This document shows, piece after piece, positions 37,909 through 46,750 of a stretch of DNA of 64,000 bases. Position 1 is the first letter of the stretch. Every line of letters starts with the position of its first letter. Below the pieces are notes generated by a model. That model was not told the origin of the DNA, made no database searches, and saw nothing but the letters and a program-made list of their open reading frames with translations. Source of the stretch: Sphingomonas sp. HMP9 (GTDB taxonomy: Bacteria; Pseudomonadota; Alphaproteobacteria; Sphingomonadales; Sphingomonadaceae); assembly GCF_013374115.1 (NCBI RefSeq), contig NZ_AP022673.1, positions 1,330,501 through 1,394,500 of the forward strand, read 5' to 3'. A program made the position numbers and the translations under genes.

Positions 37909-40900
37909 TCAGGTTTCGACCGCGTAGAGCGCGTGGTGCGTCAGGATGAACAGGGTGCGTCCGGTCGTGCCGCCGAAGATCAGTTGCAGCGGGCGCGCGG
38001 GAACGTCGATCCGTGCCGTCTCGCGGCCGTCGGCGTCGTGCACGAACACCTGGCCGTTGGCGATATAGACGCGGCCGTCCGGTCCGACCGCGACGCTTTC
38101 GCCGCCGCGGTTGGCGAACGGCTTCAGGTCGGTGACGCTGCCGCCTGCGCCGACCACCCCGCTATAGGTCTTGGCTTCGGAGCCGTTGCTCACGAACACG
38201 CGCTCACCGATTTTGGTCTTCACGAAGCCATAGGTGTCGAGGGCGTCCGAAAAGCGCCAGCCGAGATGGTTGGGTGGCCCCTGCTGGACGGTGCGATAGG
38301 CGGGCAGCACCAGCGACCCGTCGGGCGAGACATACTCGCGGGGCTTCGGCACGGCCATGTCGCGCACGAACATCTCGCCCAGCGTCGTGAACCGGTACGT
38401 CGCCGAATCGATCTGGTCATTGAACTCGCCATTGACCCAGAAATTCCCCGGCACCACCACCCCAGAATCGCGGTGCGCGGCGACCGGCGTGGAAGCGATC
38501 ACGGCGATGCTGTCGGGGTCGCCCGGCTTGATGCTGTAGACCGTCCCCGCCGCGCCATCGGACGATAGCACCATGAGGGTACCCGAGCGATCGACCGCGA
38601 GATTGACCGGCGCGACGGGCGCGTCCGCAGCGACAGACAGCCCATCGCCCGCCGTCCAGCCGTAGATACGATGCGTATCGTGCTCGACGAAGTAGAGCTT
38701 GCCCTTAGCGTCTACCGCAGCGCCTGCAATCGAGTAGAACCCGTCTTCCAGCTTGCGAACGACCGGACCGGTAGCGGTGGCGGTGGCGATCGGCGTAGCG
38801 CGGCGCTTCACGTCCAGCACCGCAAACTCGCGCTCGCGGACCTCCTGCCCGCTGGTCATGTCCTGGACCGCGTTCTCGTACGGGAATTTGCTCGCGCGGA
38901 GATCGGTGCCGCAGCCGTCCGCATCGCAAAACGCCAGCCCGCTCTCGCCGTTCACGTGCACGTTGCGAAAGCGGATATCGTCCGAATTGTAGATCCGTAC
39001 CGCCGAGGGCGCAGGCTGGAGCGACCGCGTGACGCGGTAGGCGTGATAGTTGGCGAACAGGATGTTGCTCGAATTGCGGACCTCGAGCGACACCGCGTTG
39101 CGGCTTTCTCCCGCCTCTTCCTCGGTCTGCGGCGCGAGGAACTCCCAGTTCTTCACGCCGTCCAGAACGATCTCGGCGCGCGCGTGATGCTCCGCGGACA
39201 TCTCATACACATGGCCCGGCGTGCTGGTGTTCGAGACGTGGAGGCCGGCGGCAGCGAAGGTGTTGGGGGTCCACAGGTTGCTGAACGTGCCGCCGCCGCC
39301 ATCGGTGACCGAGAGGCTCGCATATTGCCCGTCCCAAAGCTTGCGCGGATCGGCGTCGCCGGTGTGGTTTGCGTTGTACGGGTCGATCCGGCTGCCGTCG
39401 GCGCGACTTGTGCCATGGCCGCCGTGGAAGCGGACGTCGTCGACCAGCGAGTCCGCGCCGGCCTTCCATAGCAACGCGGTCGCGCGCGGATTGATGCCGC
39501 CGGTCGTCAGGCCGATGCCGGAGACGATCGCGGCGCCACCCTTGGCGCTTTCGATAAGGCCTTTGACAGGACCCATGCCGCGAAAGGCGGGCGTGTCGTC
39601 GGCAAGCACGATCTGGGTCATGTCCGGATGCAGGCCTATTAGCACCGTGTCGGGCCGCAGCGTCAGCGTGTCGGAAACGCGGTAGAAGCCGGTCGGGAAA
39701 TAGACCACGCGGTGCGCGTCGATCGCGCGCTGGATCGCGACGGTATCGTCGGTCGCGTCGTCACCCTTCGCACCCGTGCTCCGGACGTCGAACCATTGCG
39801 CGACGGGCGGCAACGACCGGATCGCAGGCGATATACGCTTGGGCATCGCGGATATCGGCGCGGCGTCGACGCGCGTCTCGTACTTTCCGGTCGCACCGAG
39901 ACCCGGCAGCGTCAGGCCGTAGGTAAACGCCTTGACCCGGTATCTCGCCCCCTGACCGGCCACGGTCTTCCCGCTGTCGCGGAACCGCGCGAAGATCGGC
40001 ACGGCGTTGGCCACGGCGTTCTGGAAACCGATCTGCGTGTAGACGTTGTCCTCGTTGCTGATGACGATAGCGGCATCCGAGACGTTCTCGAACCGGACAT
40101 CGCGGCCCCATAGCCAGTCGCCATAACCGCGGTCGATCTCGATCCCGACGGGCACGTTGCGAATGCTGGTGTTGAGGAGCGTCAGCCCGGCCTCATGCTC
40201 GCGGATCGCGGCGTCGCGCTGGCCTTCGAAGGACGAATCCAGCAACGTATATTGCCATGCGGGCGAGGTCTTCTCGCTGAGGATGCCGTACCGCCCGCCG
40301 AAGAAGCGCAGATCCTGCCCGACATTGCCGACCTGATAGACGCCCGCCAGCCCCGAACCGATATGGAAGTCGACATGGCTGAGATACGCGTGCTGCGCCA
40401 AGTGGAACCGGACCGCAGTGGCAGCTGGGTTACCGTCGCCGATCTCGAAATCGACGTTGCTGAGTGCCGAATAGAACGTCCCAGAATTGGCATCGGCGAT
40501 GGTGGTGTCGAACGGTACGCTGGTCCGCGGCGGCACCGGGACCTTTGGCGGTGCGCTGCGACTGTCGGCACGCGAGCCGGTGAAGAACAGCATGTTCGCC
40601 ACCCCGGCCTGGAAACCGGGGGTCGCGTCGCCCAGCGTTATGGTGGGTCGCGTCTTGCCGATCCCGAACACGCGCACGCCAGGCCAGACGAAGATCGTCC
40701 GCGAGATGCGGTAGCGGCCGGCTGGCAGGAAGACGATGCCCTCGCCGCCGTTCGCGCTTGCCGCGCGATCGATCGCGGCCTGGATCGCAGCGGTATCGTC
40801 GGCGCGACCGTCCCCGCGCCCTCGTACCGTTACCGCACGCGGATCCGCCGGCGCGATGACGAACGCGGACTGGGACGAAGACTGGGACGAAGATTGCGAC

Positions 40901-40986
40901 GAAGACTGGGAGGGCGAGGCCGAACGCGGTGCTGCCAGTGCCGGGGCGGTCGTCCCGAGAAGAGCGATCGCTAGTGTCAGTTTCAC
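37909..40986 (-). CDS. Exported double beta-helix (pectate-lyase-3/GH55-like) protein with C-terminal beta-propeller
   Basis: A 1025-residue exported protein. The start VKLTLAIALLGTTAPALA is a signal peptide, followed by an (SQSS)n low-complexity stretch near residues 28-42. Two right-handed beta-helix domains follow, beginning near residue 50 (GDGRADDTAAIQAAIDRA) and 410 (GDDATDDTVAIQRAIDA). The last 290 residues or so repeat IAGAAVDAKGKLYFVEHD-type blades of an SMP-30/NHL-like propeller. The helices suggest a polysaccharide lyase or glucanase and the propeller a lactonase-like partner. I cannot name the substrate. The GTG at 40986 is chosen for the signal; the frame reaches 41040. Confidence 0.75.
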   Translation of the reverse strand: MKLTLAIALLGTTAPALAAPRSASPSQSSSQSSSQSSSQSAFVIAPADPRAVTVRGRGDGRADDTAAIQAAIDRAASANGGEGIVFLPAGRYRISRTIFVWPGVRVFGIGKTRPTITLGDATPGFQAGVANMLFFTGSRADSRSAPPKVPVPPRTSVPFDTTIADANSGTFYSALSNVDFEIGDGNPAATAVRFHLAQHAYLSHVDFHIGSGLAGVYQVGNVGQDLRFFGGRYGILSEKTSPAWQYTLLDSSFEGQRDAAIREHEAGLTLLNTSIRNVPVGIEIDRGYGDWLWGRDVRFENVSDAAIVISNEDNVYTQIGFQNAVANAVPIFARFRDSGKTVAGQGARYRVKAFTYGLTLPGLGATGKYETRVDAAPISAMPKRISPAIRSLPPVAQWFDVRSTGAKGDDATDDTVAIQRAIDAHRVVYFPTGFYRVSDTLTLRPDTVLIGLHPDMTQIVLADDTPAFRGMGPVKGLIESAKGGAAIVSGIGLTTGGINPRATALLWKAGADSLVDDVRFHGGHGTSRADGSRIDPYNANHTGDADPRKLWDGQYASLSVTDGGGGTFSNLWTPNTFAAAGLHVSNTSTPGHVYEMSAEHHARAEIVLDGVKNWEFLAPQTEEEAGESRNAVSLEVRNSSNILFANYHAYRVTRSLQPAPSAVRIYNSDDIRFRNVHVNGESGLAFCDADGCGTDLRASKFPYENAVQDMTSGQEVREREFAVLDVKRRATPIATATATGPVVRKLEDGFYSIAGAAVDAKGKLYFVEHDTHRIYGWTAGDGLSVAADAPVAPVNLAVDRSGTLMVLSSDGAAGTVYSIKPGDPDSIAVIASTPVAAHRDSGVVVPGNFWVNGEFNDQIDSATYRFTTLGEMFVRDMAVPKPREYVSPDGSLVLPAYRTVQQGPPNHLGWRFSDALDTYGFVKTKIGERVFVSNGSEAKTYSGVVGAGGSVTDLKPFANRGGESVAVGPDGRVYIANGQVFVHDADGRETARIDVPARPLQLIFGGTTGRTLFILTHHALYAVET

Positions 40987-41073
40987 AGGCTCACCCGAGA
41001 TTGGTGTGGAACGCGCCGGACGACGTCCGCCCGTCTCCACCGCAGGTAATCCCCGACACGACCTTCGGCGATC

Positions 41074-41099
41074 ACGACCAAGGTCGTAGTAGGCGATCC
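41074..41099. promoter_or_regulatory. Candidate operator upstream of gluconokinase, copy 1
   Basis: The palindrome ACGACCAAGGTCGT, followed by AGTAGGCGATCC, lies between the divergent beta-helix and gluconokinase genes. An inverted half-site ACGACCTT sits 16 bases upstream. A second copy of the same 26 bases, with a few changes, lies at 41756-41781. Confidence 0.4.
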
Positions 41100-41156
41100 C
41101 GCGTGCACGGACGATAGACGGTGACGAACCGACCGCGCCCAGCTTATGGAGAGCCC

Positions 41157-41771
41157 GTGCCTCCTTCCCCCGAACCCACCCGAAATCCGTCCAACGACGC
41201 GCCGCGCGTTGCCGTCCCGCCCTATGCGGTCATCGTGATGGGCGTTAGTGGCAGCGGGAAGTCGACGCTGGGGGCCGCGCTTGCGCGACACCTTCACTGC
41301 GATTTCCTCGAAGGCGATTCCTTCCATAGCGCCGAGAGCGTCGCGAAGATGCGGTCGGGCCAGCCGCTCGACGATCAGGATCGCTGGCCCTGGCTCGACC
41401 GGATCGCGGCAGGGTTGGGCGATGCGGCCCGGACGGATGGCGCCGCCGTTGCCGCATGTTCGGCGTTAAAACGCGCCTATCGCGATCGCCTGGCGGAGGC
41501 GGTCGGCATGCCGTTGCTGTTCGTGTTCCTCGATACGAAGGACAGCGGAGAACTCGCGAGACGGCTGGTCCACCGCACGGACCATTACATGCCAGCCACC
41601 CTGCTCGCGAGCCAGCTCGAGACCTTGGAAGAACTCGGTCCCGACGAGCGCGCCATAACGCTCGATGCGGAGGATGCACCCGATCGGCTCGCCGCCGAAG
41701 CGCGTGCGTGGATCGGACACGAGATGGCCGACGCTGCCGATGCACCGGAACACGCACGACGAAGGTCGTAA
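41157..41771 (+). CDS. gntK: Gluconokinase
   Basis: Phosphorylates gluconate to 6-phosphogluconate. The 204-residue product has a Pro-rich N-terminus and then the GntK core: P-loop GVSGSGKST near residue 29, FLEGDSFHSAESVAKM with the gluconate-binding Asp, and CSALKRAYRDRLAEA near residue 101. GGAGAG precedes the GTG at 41157; GTG 41121 is an alternative. It sits between putative operator copies and among lactonase and GFOR-like genes, consistent with a periplasmic glucose-to-gluconate route feeding the Entner-Doudoroff pathway. Confidence 0.9.
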   Translation: MPPSPEPTRNPSNDAPRVAVPPYAVIVMGVSGSGKSTLGAALARHLHCDFLEGDSFHSAESVAKMRSGQPLDDQDRWPWLDRIAAGLGDAARTDGAAVAACSALKRAYRDRLAEAVGMPLLFVFLDTKDSGELARRLVHRTDHYMPATLLASQLETLEELGPDERAITLDAEDAPDRLAAEARAWIGHEMADAADAPEHARRRS

Positions 41772-41781
41772 TAGCCAATCC
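41756..41781. promoter_or_regulatory. Candidate operator upstream of the esterase-GFOR-cupin operon, copy 2
   Basis: ACGACGAAGGTCGT followed by AATAGCCAATCC, spanning the gntK stop and ending about 60 bases before the next gene. It matches the 26-base element at 41074-41099, so the two transcription units may share a regulator. No regulator gene is seen nearby. Confidence 0.4.
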
Positions 41782-41842
41782 GGCGGACATGGCCGACACT
41801 CGCGGCCAGTAAGCGCACCGGTGTGCGGTTCGAGGATCGTTG

Positions 41843-42727
41843 ATGTCACGACGCGGTGCTTTCGCCCTGATGCTGGTCGCAGCGCCCGCCGCCGCGCAAC
41901 AGGCGCCGATAGTCATGCTCTGGCCCAACGGCGCGCCTGGGTCCGAAGCCCGCCGGACCGAAGCCGAGACGGTGAAGGACAGCTATGTCAGCAACGTCCA
42001 CGCCCCATCGCTGACGATCTACCGCCCCGCCCCGAGCCATGCCAACGGTGCCGCAGTGATCGTGGCGCCCGGTGGCGGTCACCGCATGCTGGTATGGATC
42101 AACGAGGGCGAGGTGCCGGCAAAGACGCTCAACCGCTACGGCATCACGACGTTCGTGCTGAAATATCGCCTCGCGCGTGATCCCGGCTCGCCTTACGAAA
42201 TCGAGCGCGACGCGGCAGCCGATCTGCGCCGCGCGATCCGGTGGGTCCGTTCGCACGCGAGCGACTATGCGATCGATCCTGCCCGGATCGGCGTGATGGG
42301 CTTTTCGGCAGGCGGCGAACTCGTGTCTCTGGTCACGGACAACCCACCGCCGACCCAGCCGCCGGCGGATGCGATCGACCGCGTGAGCGCACGTCCGGAC
42401 TTCCAGATCCTGGTCTATCCGGGGCCGCTCGGGACGCCGGCCAGGGCTCCCGCAGGGGCACCGCCCGCGTTTCTTGTTGCAGGGTCGCTCGACCAGTGCT
42501 GCGCGACATCGGCGATGACGCTCTATTCGCAACTTCGCAGCGCGGGCGTTTCGGCCGAGCTGCACCTCTACGCCGATACCGATCACGCGTTCAATCTCGG
42601 CACGCGATCGGAGCGCATCTCGATCCAACATTGGCCCGATCGGCTCGCGGACTGGCTCGCCGATGGGGGCTGGCTCATCCCGCGTGGATCGAGGAAGATC
42701 CCCCCAGTCGCTCGAAAGGAACCCTGA
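41843..42727 (+). CDS. Exported alpha/beta hydrolase (acetyl-xylan-esterase/BD-FAE-like)
   Basis: A 294-residue serine hydrolase. After the signal peptide (MSRRGAFALMLVAAPAAA) come LTIYRPAPSHANGAAVIVAPGGG with the oxyanion hole, the nucleophile elbow GFSAGGELV near residue 153, and the catalytic His in DTDHAFNLG near 250. It resembles esterases that deacetylate plant polysaccharides. GAGGAT precedes the ATG at 41843. It is the first gene of a three-gene operon with overlapping junctions to the oxidoreductase and cupin. Confidence 0.85.
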   Translation: MSRRGAFALMLVAAPAAAQQAPIVMLWPNGAPGSEARRTEAETVKDSYVSNVHAPSLTIYRPAPSHANGAAVIVAPGGGHRMLVWINEGEVPAKTLNRYGITTFVLKYRLARDPGSPYEIERDAAADLRRAIRWVRSHASDYAIDPARIGVMGFSAGGELVSLVTDNPPPTQPPADAIDRVSARPDFQILVYPGPLGTPARAPAGAPPAFLVAGSLDQCCATSAMTLYSQLRSAGVSAELHLYADTDHAFNLGTRSERISIQHWPDRLADWLADGGWLIPRGSRKIPPVARKEP

Positions 42728-43824
42728 TGGAATTTGGCAGGCGTGATCTCCTGGTCGCCGCGGCGACGCTGGCCGCCACGTCGAGCGGCGTGGCCTGCGC
42801 GGCGCCCGATCGAAAGCTTGGCTATGCGGTCGTCGGTCTCGGCTATTACGGGTTGCAGACGATCCTGCCCCAGTTCGCCAATTGCGCGCATTCGCGCGTG
42901 ACCGCGCTGGTCAGCGGCGACCGGACCAAGGCGCTAGCGACCGCAGCCAAATACGGCGTGCCCGAGCGTTCGATCTATACCTACGCCGATTTCGACCGCA
43001 TCCGCGACAATCCCGACGTCGACATCGTCTATGTCTGCCTGCCCAATTCGATGCATGCCGAATACACCATCCGCGCCGCCAAGGCCGGCAAGCACGTGAT
43101 GTGCGAGAAGCCGATGGCGATCTCGGTCGCCGAATGCGAGGCGATGATCCGCGCGTGCAAGACTGCGGGCAAGAAGCTGATGATCGGCTATCGCTGCCAT
43201 TTCGAGCCATTCAACCTGGAGGCGATGCGGCTGGCCAAATCCGGTGCGGCGGGCAAGATCCGCTACGTCCGTTCGGAACACGGTTTCGTCCAGGGGGATC
43301 CGAACAAATGGCGGCTGAAGCGCGCGCTGTCGGGCGGCGGCTCGCTGATGGACATGGGCATCTACAGCCTGCAGGCCGCGCGCTACATGACCGGCGAGGA
43401 GCCGATCGCGGTCACCGCACGCGAATCCACCGACCGTCGCGATCCGCGCTTCCGCGAGGTCGAGGACATGATCGAATGGACGCTCGAATTCCCGTCGGGG
43501 GCAATCGCCGGCTGCCAGTCGATGTACAGCGCCAACCAAAACCATATCCTGCTGATGGGCGACAAGGGACGCATCGAGCTGGAGCCGGCGACGCGCTATG
43601 ACGGTAACCATATGTGGACCGGCCGCGACGGTCGCGAGACCGCGATCACCAGCCCCCCGCCCGGCCCCGGCAAGACGCAGTTCGCGGGGCAGCTCGATCA
43701 TCTGGCGGAGTGCATCCTCGATGGACGCGAACCGATCGTCTCCGGTGAAGAGGGACTGCGCGACATGCGGATCGTCGAGGCGATCTACCGGTCCGTGCGC
43801 GAAGGTCGGACGGTGAAGCTGTGA
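42727..43824 (+). CDS. Gfo/Idh/MocA oxidoreductase, glucose-fructose-oxidoreductase-like
   Basis: A 365-residue oxidoreductase with a twin-arginine type signal (FGRRDLLVAAATLAA). The Rossmann loop is YAVVGLGYYGLQTILPQF near residue 37, the family motif AGKHVMCEKPMA (catalytic Lys) is near 124, and MIGYRCHFEPFN and GGGSLMDMGIYSL follow. These segments strongly resemble periplasmic GFOR of Zymomonas, which couples glucose oxidation to gluconolactone with fructose reduction to sorbitol using bound NADP. A plain sugar dehydrogenase is possible. It overlaps its neighbours by one base on each side. Confidence 0.85.
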   Translation: MEFGRRDLLVAAATLAATSSGVACAAPDRKLGYAVVGLGYYGLQTILPQFANCAHSRVTALVSGDRTKALATAAKYGVPERSIYTYADFDRIRDNPDVDIVYVCLPNSMHAEYTIRAAKAGKHVMCEKPMAISVAECEAMIRACKTAGKKLMIGYRCHFEPFNLEAMRLAKSGAAGKIRYVRSEHGFVQGDPNKWRLKRALSGGGSLMDMGIYSLQAARYMTGEEPIAVTARESTDRRDPRFREVEDMIEWTLEFPSGAIAGCQSMYSANQNHILLMGDKGRIELEPATRYDGNHMWTGRDGRETAITSPPPGPGKTQFAGQLDHLAECILDGREPIVSGEEGLRDMRIVEAIYRSVREGRTVKL

Positions 43825-44315
43825 TGCGGCCGTTGCTTGCCTTGGCCGTTGCGCTCGTTGCCGCCTCCGCCCTACCAGCGCAGACCGCGAACGACCCCAC
43901 GAGCTTTGCTGCATCGGCGGAGATCGGCCCGCGGATCGTTGCGCTCGAAAAGACGATGAAGCCGGGGCAAGGGTTCGCCTACGCGCCGCTGGTTCAGGCC
44001 GACGGGACGAGCGCCGCGCTCGAATATTGGAAGGCACCGGGCAAGCCTGCGGTGCATCCGGACGAGGCCGAATACGCGACCGTGATGGCGGGTTCGGGGA
44101 CGCTCGTGTCGGGCGGTACGCTGGTCGCGCCCAAGCTGCGCTTTCCAGGGCTGGTCGAAGGCGACCAGATCGAGGGTGGGACGACGCGGAAGCTCGCGGT
44201 CGGCGACGTCTTCCTGATCCCCGCGGGGGTGCCGCACTGGTTCGGCATCGATGGCAAGCTGGTCCTGCTTGGGACCAAGATCAGGACGTCAGGTCAGCGG
44301 AAGCCCAACCAGTAG
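43824..44315 (+). CDS. Exported cupin-domain protein
   Basis: A 163-residue protein with a signal peptide (MRPLLALAVALVAASALPAQ) and one small-barrel cupin: HPDEAEYATVMAGSGTL supplies the first metal-ligand motif and IPAGVPHWFGI the second. Cupins bind metals or sugars; no specific reaction can be given. Its start overlaps the oxidoreductase stop, and its 3' end overlaps the convergent DUF979 gene by 22 bases. Confidence 0.85.
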   Translation: MRPLLALAVALVAASALPAQTANDPTSFAASAEIGPRIVALEKTMKPGQGFAYAPLVQADGTSAALEYWKAPGKPAVHPDEAEYATVMAGSGTLVSGGTLVAPKLRFPGLVEGDQIEGGTTRKLAVGDVFLIPAGVPHWFGIDGKLVLLGTKIRTSGQRKPNQ

Positions 44316-45235
44316 AGCAAGCCGATGTTGACGGCGAGAAGAGGCAGCGCGGTCGGTATCTGCGCGCGAATGACGGCGTTCTTGTTCTTCAGCTCGAGCA
44401 AGGCGGCGGGGACGAGGTTGAAGTTCGCCGCCATCGGCGTCATCAGCGTGCCGCAGAACCCGCTGAGCATCCCGATCGCCGCCACGACCGCCGGGTCGCC
44501 GCCATAATGGCGCACGAGCAGCGGGATACCGATCGCCGCGGCCATCACCGGGAACGCGGCGAATGCGTTGCCCATGACCATCGTGAACAGCGCCATGCCG
44601 AGCGTATAGGCAAGGACCGCGCCGATCAGGCTGCCCTCCGGGATCGCATGGCCGGCGAGGCTGCCGACGACGTCGCCGACGCCGGCGAGCGCGAAGACGG
44701 CGCCAAGGCTGGCGAGCATCTGCGGAAGGACGGCGGCCCAGCCGATCGCGTCCATCAGCCGAACACCCTCCGCGAGCGGCGTGGCGATGCGAGGGCGAAA
44801 CCAGACCTGCAGGACGAGCAGCGCGATCAGGACGCCGCAGGTCAGCGCGACGAGCGTTGCCTGTTTCGGGTCGACGAGGCTCGGAACCGCGCGGAAGAGC
44901 GCTGTACCGCCCAGTGCCGCGGCGGGGATGATCAGCGCGGGCAGGAATATCCGGTTACCGAACCGGGCGGCTTCGTCGCGTCGTTCGTCGGGCGTGGTAG
45001 TGGCGCGTCCCCCGCGGCCCACCGCACCCGAGCCGGCGATCGCGACGAGAATGAGGACCAGGACGCCATTGCCGACGTCGCCGATGCTGTTCCCGAACGC
45101 GAAACTCATCGCCAGCACCGCGTAGAAGGCCGCATTGCCGAAGCGTTTCGGGTTGGCACGATCGGTAGCACTCAGGATCGCGAACGCGGCGAACATGATG
45201 CTTGCGACGGCGTAGATGAAGCCCGTGCCGATCAC
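44294..45235 (-). CDS. DUF979 membrane protein (5-oxoproline transporter family subunit)
   Basis: A 313-residue integral membrane protein with about nine hydrophobic segments, including FIYAVASIMFAAFAIL at the start and the conserved GMLSGFCGTLMTPMAANFN near residue 262. DUF979 proteins are encoded next to DUF969 proteins, and the pair is annotated in protein-family databases as a 5-oxoproline transporter. Here the two genes overlap by four bases. No oxoprolinase gene is adjacent, so the substrate is uncertain. Confidence 0.85.
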   Translation of the reverse strand: MIGTGFIYAVASIMFAAFAILSATDRANPKRFGNAAFYAVLAMSFAFGNSIGDVGNGVLVLILVAIAGSGAVGRGGRATTTPDERRDEAARFGNRIFLPALIIPAAALGGTALFRAVPSLVDPKQATLVALTCGVLIALLVLQVWFRPRIATPLAEGVRLMDAIGWAAVLPQMLASLGAVFALAGVGDVVGSLAGHAIPEGSLIGAVLAYTLGMALFTMVMGNAFAAFPVMAAAIGIPLLVRHYGGDPAVVAAIGMLSGFCGTLMTPMAANFNLVPAALLELKNKNAVIRAQIPTALPLLAVNIGLLYWLGFR

Positions 45236-45885
45236 CGCGCCCGCGCCAGCCGGCGATCAAGCAACCAGAGGCGGAAGCCGTGGATCAGCAACGCGGCGAT
45301 CGCGGTGGGTATCGCCCATATCGAGAGGTGAAGCGGCTGGATGACGATGCCGTAGCCCTCCAGCACGCCCTTCATCAGCAGGATCGAACCGATCGCGATG
45401 AAGATGTCTTCGCCGAAGAAAAGTCCGATATTATCGGTTGCCGCAGCCATGGCCGGGATGCGGTCGCCTCCAGGCGCGATGCCTTGCGCTTCGGCAGCGG
45501 CCTCTGCCATCGGCGCGACCAGCGGGCGGACTGTCTGCGCCGGACCGGCGATCGAGGTCAGGCCGAGCGCTGCGGTAAGCTGGCGAAACAGCAGATAGCC
45601 GATCAGCAGCCGCCCCACCGTTGCGCCCCGGAGCTTGCCTATCGCGAGCCTTGCGCGTTCCTGAAGCCCGTGGCGTTCCAGCATCCCGATCACCGGCAGC
45701 ACGATGTAGATCACCGTCACGTAACGGTTCTCGTTAAACGCTTTCCCGAACGCAGCGAGGATCGCGAGCGGTGTGATCCCCGCGGCCAGGCCGGTGACGA
45801 GCGCGGACACCGCGACGACAAGCAGCGGATTGAACCGGAGCAGGAACCCCGCGACGATCACCGCGATGCCGCACAAGACCAGCAT
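45232..45885 (-). CDS. DUF969 membrane protein (5-oxoproline transporter family subunit)
   Basis: A 217-residue membrane protein with about six hydrophobic segments, starting MLVLCGIAVIVAGFLLRFNP and containing YIVLPVIGMLERHGLQERA and GLFFGEDIFIAIGS, both typical of DUF969. It is the partner of DUF979 and is linked to it by an ATGA overlap. The ATG at 45885 lies five bases after the stop of the metallo-beta-lactamase-fold gene, so the three genes form one operon. Confidence 0.85.
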   Translation of the reverse strand: MLVLCGIAVIVAGFLLRFNPLLVVAVSALVTGLAAGITPLAILAAFGKAFNENRYVTVIYIVLPVIGMLERHGLQERARLAIGKLRGATVGRLLIGYLLFRQLTAALGLTSIAGPAQTVRPLVAPMAEAAAEAQGIAPGGDRIPAMAAATDNIGLFFGEDIFIAIGSILLMKGVLEGYGIVIQPLHLSIWAIPTAIAALLIHGFRLWLLDRRLARAR

Positions 45886-45890
45886 TCGGT

Positions 45891-46727
45891 TTAGCGTGAC
45901 TGCTTGGCGAGATCGGTGTCGAACGCGACCTTGGCCTTCGCCACGATCTTCGGGAGCAAGGTCGGATCGACAAACGCGGTCATGTCCCCAGCCGCACGGC
46001 GCTTGCCGCGGGCGATCACGTCGGCGAGTTCGGGGTGCGACGGGAGGACGATGTCGGCGTGCAGCGTGCCGAGCATCGCGATGCTGCGGCGATAATCGGC
46101 GACGATGCCGGGATAGGCGCGGTTGCCGATCAGGCGATTGCCGGCGACGCTGACGCTGCACGGGAACACGACGTCGAGCGGACGCGGCCTGGCGGGGATC
46201 CGCATCGTCCAGGTCGTGCAGCCGGGCGTGTGGCCGGATGTTGCCCGCGCGGTCAGCGTGGTGGTGCCGAGGGTTACCGTCTCGCCATCGCGTACCCCGC
46301 GATCGACGGGGACGGGCGGGAAGCGGATGACGCCGTAGTTGGTTTCGCCCGGTGGCACGCCGGTTTCGAGGGCGCGGACGTCGCGCGTGCCGGCGATGAC
46401 GCGCGCGCCGGTCGCCCGCTTGAGCGCAGCTACGCCGGCGGCATGATCGGCATGGGCGTGGGTAACGAGGATCAGCTTCACGTCGCGCAGGCGGACGCCC
46501 GCTGCGGCGATGTTGCGCTCGATCATGCCGGCATTCTCGGCGAGCGTGCCGTCGATCAGGATGGCACCGGCGCTGGTGTTGATGAGGTAGGCCGCGATGC
46601 CTTCGCTACCGACATAGGTGATCGGGCCGGCGACGGCGAACGGCGCCTGCGGGCGCGTCCAGGCCGGCGGATCCGCCGCTCCGAGCAGGAGCGGTGCGCC
46701 GGCGGCTATCGCCAGCGCACTGGCCAA
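45891..46727 (-). CDS. Subclass-B3-like metallo-beta-lactamase-fold hydrolase
   Basis: A 278-residue exported MBL-fold protein with all B3-type zinc ligands visible: THAHADHAAG (HxHxDH) near residue 89, SGHTPGCTTWTM near 164, and PSHPEL near 228. Such proteins hydrolyse beta-lactams in some sphingomonads, but others act on different substrates. The only plausible start is TTG at 46727, which removes the basic end of the signal peptide; upstream codons (LRAKS) that would restore it run straight into a REP sequence. The 5' end may therefore be damaged. It is operonic with DUF969/DUF979. Confidence 0.8.
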   Translation of the reverse strand: MASALAIAAGAPLLLGAADPPAWTRPQAPFAVAGPITYVGSEGIAAYLINTSAGAILIDGTLAENAGMIERNIAAAGVRLRDVKLILVTHAHADHAAGVAALKRATGARVIAGTRDVRALETGVPPGETNYGVIRFPPVPVDRGVRDGETVTLGTTTLTARATSGHTPGCTTWTMRIPARPRPLDVVFPCSVSVAGNRLIGNRAYPGIVADYRRSIAMLGTLHADIVLPSHPELADVIARGKRRAAGDMTAFVDPTLLPKIVAKAKVAFDTDLAKQSR

Positions 46728-46750
46728 GGATTTCGCGCGAAGGCTCAGCG

